Shown piece after piece: positions 52,267-61,845 of a stretch of DNA of 64,000 bases. The notes below the pieces were generated by a model. The model was not told where the DNA came from. It did not search any database and saw only the letters and a list, made by a program, of their open reading frames with translations. Origin of the DNA: Cornus controversa (Eukaryota; Streptophyta; Magnoliopsida; Cornales; Cornaceae); contig CM048847.1 of the NCBI GenBank assembly GCA_026545225.1, forward strand, positions 14,379,835 through 14,443,834. Reading direction: 5' to 3'. Each line of letters opens with the position of its first letter. Position 1 is the stretch's first letter. The translations under genes were made by a program, and so were the position numbers.

Positions 52267-54421
52267 CATGGATGAAGATCGGATCGACATGCTCGTCCTT
52301 TCTTTGGGACCCTTTGATGGTTTCATTTAGAAAAAAGTAGCGTACGATTAGTAGTATGGCACGACTTCTGTTGGAATGTGGTTTTTCAATCAAAACAACT
52401 CAAATGAAACAAGTTTAAAATGGTTGGTAGCTTGTAAATTATTTCCTTTAGACGTCCAAACGGTCGAAATTGGAACAAAGCACCATACGGTTGTGATGAA
52501 GGTCGGATTGACATGTTCGTCACTTCTTTTGGATGCTTTGATGGTCTAATTTGGAAAAAAGAAACTTACGATTCTGATTATGACACGACTTCTCAAGGAA
52601 TGGGGTTTTTGAATCTAAACAACTCAAACAAAACTTGTTTAAAATCATCGATAGCTTGGGAATTGTTTCTTTTACTTTTCCAGATGGTTGAAGTTGGCAT
52701 AGAGCACCATACGGTTGTGATCATTCATGAGTGCAGCAAGGAATTACTATTTTTGATTCAGGACGTCCTGATGGTTGAATTTGGCATAAAGCAATGTATA
52801 ATTCTAAGTATGGCACGATTTCACGTGGATTGGGACTTTTCGAATCAGGACAAGTCAAACGAAACAAGTTCGAAACCATTGTTGTCATTCTCTATTCTTC
52901 TGGACATCCAGATGGTCAATTCTAGCATAAAGCGCCATACGGTTGTCGTCGTGCCTGATTATTGCAAGCAATTGTTCTTTACGACTCAGAACAACTCAAA
53001 CAAACATGGATGAAGATCGGATCGACATGCTCGTCGTTTCTTTGGGACGCTTTGATGGTTTCATTTAGAAAAAAGCAGCGTACGATTAGTATTATGGCAC
53101 GACTTCTCTTGGAATGTGGTTTTCTAATCATAACAACTCAAATGAAACAAGTTTAAAATGGTTGTGAGCTTGCTAATTGTTTCCTTTAGATGTCCAAACG
53201 GTCGAATTTGGAACAAAGCACCATACGGTTGTGATGAAGATCGGATTGACATGTTCGTCACTTCTTTTGGATGCTTTGATGGTCTAATTTGGAAAAAAGA
53301 AACTTACGATTCTGATTATGGCACGACTTCTCAAGGAATGGGATTTTGAATCAGAACAACTCAAACTAAACTTGTTTGAAATCATCGATAGCTTGGGAAT
53401 TGTTTCTTTTACTTGTCCAGATGGTTGAAGTTGGCATAGAGCACCATACGGTTGTGATCATTCATGGGTGCAGTATGGAATTACTCTTTTTGATTCAGGA
53501 AGTCCTGACGGTTGAATTTGGCATAAAGCAACGTATAATTCTAAGTATGGCACGATTTCACATGGATTGGAATTTTCGAATCAGGACAAGTCAAACGAAA
53601 CAAGTTCGAAACCGTTGTTGTCATTCTCTATTTTTCTGGACATCTAGATGGCCAATTCTAGCACAAAGCGCCATACGGTTGTCGTCATGCCTGATTATTG
53701 CAAGCAATAGTTCTTTCGACTCAGAACAACTCAAACAGACATGGATGAAGATCGGATCGACATGCTCGTCGTTTCTTTGGGACGCTTTGATGGTTTCATT
53801 TAGAAAAAAGCAGCGTACGATTACTATTATGGCACGACTTCTCTTGCTTGGAATGTGGTTTTCTAATCATAACAACTCAAATGAAACAAGTTTAAAATGG
53901 TTGGTAGCTTGCAAATTGTTTCCTTTAGATGTCGAAACGGTCGAATTTGGAACCAAGCACCATACGGTTGTGACGAAGATCGGATTGACATGTTCGTCAC
54001 TTCTTTTGGATGCTTTGATGGTCTAATTTGGAAAAAAGAAACTTACGATTCTGATTATAACACAACTTCTCAAGGAATGGGGTTTTTGAATCAGAACAAC
54101 TGAAACTAAACTTGTTTAAAATCATCGATAGCTTGGGAATTGTTTCTTTTACTTGTCCAGATGGTTGAAGTTGGCATAGAGCACCATACGGTTGTGATCA
54201 TTCATGAGTGCAGCAAGGAATTACTCTTTTCGATTCAGGACGTCCTCACGGTCGAATTAGGCATAAAGCAACGTATAATTCTATGTATGGCACGATTTCA
54301 CGTTGATTGGACTTTTCGAATCCGGACAGGTCAAACGAAACAAGTTCAAAACCGTTGTTGTCATTCTCTATTCTTCTAGACATCCAGATGGTCAATTCTA
54401 GCACAAAGCACCATACGGTTA
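52190..54421 (+). repeat. Block recurring from 61769 to the window end (offset 9579)
   Basis: Frames match over the visible 2.2 kb except at 53343 (A against T at 62922) and 54059 (A against G at 63638). The shared 4-bp insertion and GATGGCCAATTC are absent from the three hybrid units in between, so this is a 13-unit block repeat, not just the local trimer period. Confidence 0.82.
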
Positions 54422-54480
54422 TGGTCATGCCTGGTTAATGCAAGTAATTGTTCTTTTCGACTCAGAACAACTCAAAAAAA
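52267..54480 (+). repeat. Trimer T4 (2214 bp)
   Basis: Units start at 52267 (U2, 738), 53005 (U3, 735) and 53740 (hybrid, 741). The extra 4 bp are a local duplication at 53841-53850. The hybrid here carries GAACCAAGC and GACGAAGATCGG with GACATGTTCG, so its head has been further replaced by U1-like sequence. Confidence 0.9.
53841..53850 (+). other. 4-bp insertion CTCTTGCTTGG, first copy
   Basis: Monomer A1 reads CTCTTGCTTGGAATG where all other units read CTCTTGGAATG, a 4-bp insertion. It joins two frames into a 216-codon open frame, which is a chance effect. The only other copy is at 63420-63429, exactly 9579 bp away. Confidence 0.9.
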
Positions 54481-56690
54481 CATGGATGAAGATCGGATCG
54501 ACATGCTCGTCCTTTCTTTGGGACCCTTTGATGGTTTCATTTAGAAAAAAGTAGCGTACGATTAGTAGTATGGCACGACTTCTGTTGGAATGTGGTTTTT
54601 CAATCAAAACAACTCAAATGAAACAAGTTTAAAATGGTTGGTAGCTTGTAAATTATTTCCTTTAGACGTCCAAACGGTCGAAATTGGAACAAAGCACCAT
54701 ACGGTTGTGATGAAGGTCGGATTGACATGTTCGTCACTTCTTTTGGATGCTTTGATGGTCTAATTTGGAAAAAAGAAACTTACGATTCTGATTATGACAC
54801 GACTTCTCAAGGAATGGGGTTTTTGAATCTAAACAACTCAAACAAAACTTGTTTAAAATCATCGATAGCTTGGGAATTGTTTCTTTTACTTTTCCAGATG
54901 GTTGAAGTTGGCATAGAGCACCATACGGTTGTGATCATTCATGAGTGCAGCAAGGAATTACTATTTTTGATTCAGGACGTCCTGATGGTTGAATTTGGCA
55001 TAAAGCAATGTATAATTCTAAGTATGGCACGATTTCACGTGGATTGGGACTTTTCGAATCAGGACAAGTCAAACGAAACAAGTTCGAAACCATTGTTGTC
55101 ATTCTCTATTCTTCTGGACATCCAGATGGTCAATTCTAGCATAAAGCGCCATACGGTTGTCGTCGTGCCTGATTATTGCAAGCAATTGTTCTTTACGACT
55201 CAGAACAACTCAAACAAACATGGATGAAGATCGGATCGACATGCTCGTCGTTTCTTTGGGACGCTTTGATGGTTTCATTTAGAAAAAAGCAGCGTACGAT
55301 TAGTATTATGGCACGACTTCTCTTGGAATGTGGTTTTCTAATCATAACAACTCAAATGAAACAAGTTTAAAATGGTTGTGAGCTTGCTAATTGTTTCCTT
55401 TAGATGTCCAAACGGTCGAATTTGGAACAAAGCACCATACGGTTGTGATGAAGATCGGATTGACATGTTCGTCACTTCTTTTGGATGCTTTGATGGTCTA
55501 ATTTGGAAAAAAGAAACTTACGATTCTGATTATGGCACGACTTCTCAAGGAATGGGTTTTTGAATCAGAACAACTCAAACTAAACTTGTTTGAAATCATC
55601 GATAGCTTGGGAATTGTTTCTTTTACTTGTCCAGATGGTTGAAGTTGGCATAGAGCACCATACGGTTGTGATCATTCATGGGTGCAGTATGGAATTACTC
55701 TTTTTGATTCAGGAAGTCCTGACGGTTGAATTTGGCATAAAGCAACGTATAATTCTAAGTATGTCACGATTTCACATGGATTGGAATTTTCGAATCAGGA
55801 CAAGTCAAACGAAACAAGTTCGAAACCGTTGTTGTCATTCTCTATTTTTCTGGACATCTAGATGGTCAATTCTAGCACAAAGCGCCATACGGTTGTCGTC
55901 ATGCCTGATTATTGCAAGCAATAGTTCTTTCGACTCAGAACAACTCAAACAGACATGGATGAAGATCGGATCGACATGCTCGTCGTTTCTTTGGGACGCT
56001 TTGATGGTTTCATTTAGAAAAAAGCAGCGTACGATTACTATTATGGCACGACTTCTCTTGGAATGTGGTTTTCTAATCATAACAACTCAAATGAAACAAG
56101 TTTAAAATGGTTGGTAGCTTGCAAATTGTTTCCTTTAGATGTCGAAACGGTCGAATTTGGAACCAAGCACCATACGGTTGTGACGAAGATCGGATTGACA
56201 TGTTCGTCACTTCTTTTGGATGCTTTGATGGTCTAATTTGGAAAAAAGAAACTTACGATTCTGATTATGACACAACTTCTCATGGAATGGGGTTTTTGAA
56301 TCAGAACAACTGAAACTAAACTTGTTTAAAATCATCGATAGCTTGGGAATTGTTTCTTTTACTTGTCCAGATGGTTGAAGTTGGCGTAGAGCACCATACG
56401 GTTGTGATCATTCATGAGTGCAGCAAGGAATTACTCTTTTCGATTCAGGACGTCCTCACGGTCGAATTAGGCATAAAGCAACGTATAATTCTATGTATGG
56501 CACGATTTCACGTTGATTGGACTTTTCGAATCCGGACAGGTCAAACGAAACAAGTTCAAAACCGTTGTTGTCATTCTCTATTCTTCTAGACATCCAGATG
56601 GTCAATTCTAGCACAAAGCACCATACGGTTATGGTCATGCCTGGTTAATGCAAGGAATTGTTCTTTTCGACTCAGAACAACTCAAAAAAA
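54481..56690 (+). repeat. Trimer T5 (2210 bp)
   Basis: Units start at 54481, 55219 and 55954. Private bases include CAAGTAATTG near 54442 just before it and GTATGTCACG near 55760. The hybrid carries CTCATGGAATGG and GGCGTAGAGC, shared with T6 and T7. Confidence 0.9.
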
Positions 56691-59635
56691 CATGGATGAA
56701 GATCGGATCGACATGCTCGTCCTTTCTTTGGGACCCTTTGATGGTTTCATTTAGAAAAAAGTAGCGTACGATTAGTAGTATGGCACGACTTCTGTTGGAA
56801 TGTGGTTTTTCAATCAAAACAACTCAAATGAAACAAGTTTAAAATGGTTGGTAGCTTGTAAATTATTTCCTTTAGACGTCCAAACGGTCGAAATTGGAAC
56901 AAAGCACCATACGGTTGTGATGAAGGTCGGATTGACATGTTCGTCACTTCTTTTGGATGCTTTGATGGTCTAATTTGGAAAAAAGAAACTTACGATTCTG
57001 ATTATGACACGACTTCTCAAGGAATGGGGTTTTTGAATCTAAACAACTCAAACAAAACTTCTTTAAAATCATCGATAGCTTGGGAATTGTTTCTTTTACT
57101 TTTCCAGATGGTTGAAGTTGGCATAGAGCACCATACGGTTGTGATCATTCATGAGTGCAGCAAGGAATTACTATTTTTGATTCAGGACGTCCTGATGGTT
57201 GAATTTGGCATAAAGCAATGTATAATTCTAAGTATGGCACGATTTCACGTGGATTGGGACTTTTCGAATCAGGACAAGTCAAACGAAACAAGTTCAAAAC
57301 CATTGTTGTCATTCTCTATTCTTCTGGACATCCAGATGGTCAATTCTAGCATAAAGCGCCATACGGTTGTCGTCGTGCCTGATTATTGCAAGCAATTGTT
57401 CTTTACGACTCAGAACAACTCAAACAAACATGGATGAAGATCGGATCGACATGCTCGTCGTTTCTTTGGGACGCTTTGATGGTTTCATTTAGAAAAAAGC
57501 AGCGTACGATTAGTATTATGGCACGACTTCTCTTGGAATGTGGTTTTCTAATCATAACAACTCAAATGAAACAAGTTTAAAATGGTTGTGAGCTTGCTAA
57601 TTGTTTCCTTTAGATGTCCAAACGGTCGAATTTGGAACAAAGCACCATACGGTTGTGATGAAGATCGGATTGACATGTTCGTCACTTCTTTTGGATGCTT
57701 TGATGGTCTAATTTGGAAAAAAGAAACTTACGATTCTGATTATGGCACGACTTCTCAAGGAATGGGTTTTTGAATCAGAACAACTCAAACTAAACTTGTT
57801 TGAAATCATCGATAGCTTGGGAATTGTTTCTTTTACTTGTCCAGATGGTTGAAGTTGGCATAGAGCACCATACGGTTGTGATCATTCATGGGTGCAGTAT
57901 GGAATTACTCTTTTTGATTCAGGAAGTCCTGACGGTTGAATTTGGCATAAAGCAACGTATAATTCTAAGTATGGCACGATTTCACATGGATTGGAATTTT
58001 CGAATCAGGACAAGTCAAACGAAACAAGTTCGAAACCGTTGTTGTCATTCTCTATTTTTCTGGACATCTAGATGGTCAATTCTAGCACAAAGCGCCATAC
58101 GGTTGTCGTCATGCCTGATTATTGCAAGCAATAGTTCTTTCGACTCAGAACAACTCAAACAGACATGGATGAAGATCGGATCGACATGCTCGTCGTTTCT
58201 TTGGGACGCTTTGATGGTTTCATTTAGAAAAAAGCAGCGTACGATCAGTATTATGGCACGACTTCTCTTGGAATGTGGTTTTCTAATCATAACAACTCAA
58301 AGGAAACAAGTTTAAAATGGTTGTGAGCTTGCTAATTGTTTCCTTTAGATGTCCAAACGGTCGAATTTGGAACAAAGCACCATACGGTTGTGATGAAGAT
58401 CGGATTGACATGTTCGTCACTTCTTTTGGATGCTTTGATGGTCTAATTTGGAAAAAAGAAACTTACGATTCTGATTATGGCACGACTTCTCAAGGAATGG
58501 GTTTTTGAATCAGAACAACTCAAACTAAACTTGTTTGAAATCATCGATAGCTTGGGAATTGTTTCTTTTACTTGTCCAGATGGTTGAAGTTGGCATAGAG
58601 CACCATACGGTTGTGATCATTCATGGGTGCAGTATGGAATTACTCTTTTTGATTCAGGAAGTCCTGACGGTTGAATTTGGCATAAAGCAACGTATAATTC
58701 TAAGTATGGCACGATTTCACATGGATTGGAATTTTCGAATCAGGACAAGTCAAACGAAACAAGTTCGAAACCGTTGTTGTCATTCTCTATTTTTCTGGAC
58801 ATCTAGATGGTCAATTCTAGCACAAAGCGCCATACGGTTGTCGTCATGCCTGATTATTGCAAGCAATAGTTCTTTCGACTCAGAACAACTCAAACAGACA
58901 TGGATGAAGATCGGATCGACATGCTCGTCGTTTCTTTGGGACGCTTTGATGGTTTCATTTAGAAAAAAGCAGCGTACGATTACTATTATGGCACGACTTC
59001 TCTTGGAATGTGGTTTTCTAATCATAACAACTCAAATGAAACAAGTTTAAAATGGTTGGTAGCTTGCAAATTGTTTCCTTTAGATGTCGAAACGGTCGAA
59101 TTTGGAACCAAGCACCATACGGTTGTGACGAAGATCGGATTGACATGTTCGTCACTTCTTTTGGATGCTTTGATGGTCTAATTTGGAAAAAAGAAACTTA
59201 CGATTCTGATTATGACACAACTTCTCATGGAATGGGGTTTTTGAATCAGAACAACTGAAACTAAACTTGTTTAAAATCATCGATAGCTTGGGAATTGTTT
59301 CTTTTACTTGTCCAGATGGTTGAAGTTGGCGTAGAGCACCATACGGTTGTGATCATTCATGAGTGCAGCAAGGAATTACTCTTTTCGATTCAGGACGTCC
59401 TCACGGTCGAATTAGGCATAAAGCAACGTATAATTCTATGTATGGCACGATTTCACGTTGATTGGACTTTTCGAATCCGGACAGGTCAAACGAAACAAGT
59501 TCAAAACCGTTGTTGTCATTCTCTATTCTTCTAGACATCCAGATGGTCAATTCTAGCACAAAGCACCATACGGTTATGGTCATGCCTGGTTAATGCAAGG
59601 AATTGTTCTTTTCGACTCAGAACAACTCAAAAAAA
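56691..59635 (+). repeat. Four-unit derivative T6 (2945 bp)
   Basis: Units start at 56691 (U2), 57429 (U3), 58164 (second U3-type) and 58899 (hybrid). The extra unit is a tandem copy of U3 at an offset of 735; the sequence from about 57582 to 58163 recurs from 58317. The extra unit enters with CAGACATGG (hybrid type) and then switches to U3 bases, which marks the exchange point between 58164 and about 58250. Confidence 0.9.
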
Positions 59636-61845
59636 CATGGATGAAGATCGGATCGACATGCTCGTCCTTTCTTTGGGACCCTTTGATGGTTTCATTTAGA
59701 AAAAAGTAGCGTACGATTAGTAGTATGGCACGACTTCTGTTGGAATGTGGTTTTTCAATCAAAACAACTCAAATGAAACAAGTTTAAAATGGTTGGTAGC
59801 TTGTAAATTATTTCCTTTAGACGTCCAAACGGTCGAAATTGGAACAAAGCACCATACGGTTGTGATGAAGGTCGGATTGACATGTTCGTCACTTCTTTTG
59901 GATGCTTTGATGGTCTAATTTGGAAAAAAGAAACTTACGATTCTGATTATGACACGACTTCTCAAGGAATGGGGTTTTTGAATCTAAACAACTCAAACAA
60001 AACTTGTTTAAAATCATCGATAGCTTGGGAATTGTTTCTTTTACTTTTCCAGATGGTTGAAGTTGGCATAGAGCACCATACGGTTGTGATCATTCATGAG
60101 TGCAGCAAGGAATTACTATTTTTGATTCAGGACGTCCTGATGGTTGAATTTGGCATAAAGCAATGTATAATTCTAAGTATGGCACGATTTCACGTGGATT
60201 GGGACTTTTCGAATCAGGACAAGTCAAACGAAACAAGTTCGAAACCATTGTTGTCATTCTCTATTCTTCTGGACATCCAGATGGTCAATTCTAGCATAAA
60301 GCGCCATACGGTTGTCGTCGTGCCTGATTATTGCAAGCAATTGTTCTTTACGACTCAGAACAACTCAAACAAACATGGATGAAGATCGGATCGACATGCT
60401 CGTCGTTTCTTTGGGACGCTTTGATGGTTTCATTTAGAAAAAAGCAGCGTACGATTAGTATTATGGCACGACTTCTCTTGGAATGTGGTTTTCTAATCAT
60501 AACAACTCAAATGAAACAAGTTTAAAATGGTTGTGAGCTTGCTAATTGTTTCCTTTAGATGTCCAAACGGTCGAATTTGGAACAAAGCACCATACGGTTG
60601 TGATGAAGATCGGATTGACATGTTCGTCACTTCTTTTGGATGCTTTGATGGTCTAATTTGGAAAAAAGAAACTTACGATTCTGATTATGGCACGACTTCT
60701 CAAGGAATGGGTTTTTGAATCAGAACAACTCAAACTAAACTTGTTTGAAATCATCGATAGCTTGGGAATTGTTTCTTTTACTTGTCCAGATGGTTGAAGT
60801 TGGCATAGAGCACCATACGGTTGTGATCATTCATGGGTGCAGTATGGAATTACTCTTTTTGATTCAGGAAGTCCTGACGGTTGAATTTGGCATAAAGCAA
60901 CGTATAATTCTAAGTATGGCACGATTTCACATGGATTGGAATTTTCGAATCAGGACAAGTCAAACGAAACAAGTTCGAAACCGTTGTTGTCATTCTCTAT
61001 TTTTCTGGACATCTAGATGGTCAATTCTAGCACAAAGCGCCATACGGTTGTCGTCATGCCTGATTATTGCAAGCAATAGTTCTTTCGACTCAGAACAACT
61101 CAAACAGACATGGATGAAGATCGGATCGACATGCTCGTCGTTTCTTTGGGACGCTTTGATGGTTTCATTTAGAAAAAAGCAGCGTACGATTACTATTATG
61201 GCACGACTTCTCTTGGAATGTGGTTTTCTAATCATAACAACTCAAATGAAACAAGTTTAAAATGGTTGGTAGCTTGCAAATTGTTTCCTTTAGATGTCGA
61301 AACGGTCGAATTTGGAACCAAGCACCATACGGTTGTGACGAAGATCGGATTGACATGTTCGTCACTTCTTTTGGATGCTTTGATGGTCTAATTTGGAAAA
61401 AAGAAACTTACGATTCTGATTATGACACAACTTCTCATGGAATGGGGTTTTTGAATCAGAACAACTGAAACTAAACTTGTTTAAAATCATCGATAGCTTG
61501 GGAATTGTTTCTTTTACTTGTCCAGATGGTTGAAGTTGGCGTAGAGCACCATACGGTTGTGATCATTCATGAGTGCAGCAAGGAATTACTCTTTTCGATT
61601 CAGGACGTCCTCACGGTCGAATTAGGCATAAAGCAACGTATAATTCTATGTATGGCACGATTTCACGTTGATTGGACTTTTCGAATCCGGACAGGTCAAA
61701 CGAAACAAGTTCAAAACCGTTGTTGTCATTCTCTATTCTTCTAGACATCCAGATGGTCAATTCTAGCACAAAGCACCATACGGTTATGGTCATGCCTGGT
61801 TAATGCAAGGAATTGTTCTTTTCGACTCAGAACAACTCAAAAAAA
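59636..61845 (+). repeat. Trimer T7 (2210 bp)
   Basis: Units start at 59636, 60374 and 61109. In all frames compared it equals T5 except at T5 private bases, for example GTATGGCACG near 60905. Confidence 0.9.

Noticed and set aside
53376..54026. 216-codon open frame, repeated at 62955
   Set aside because: It arises from the 4-bp insertion joining two frames; trimers without the insertion have a 171-codon frame ending in the same monomer. No sign of protein constraint.
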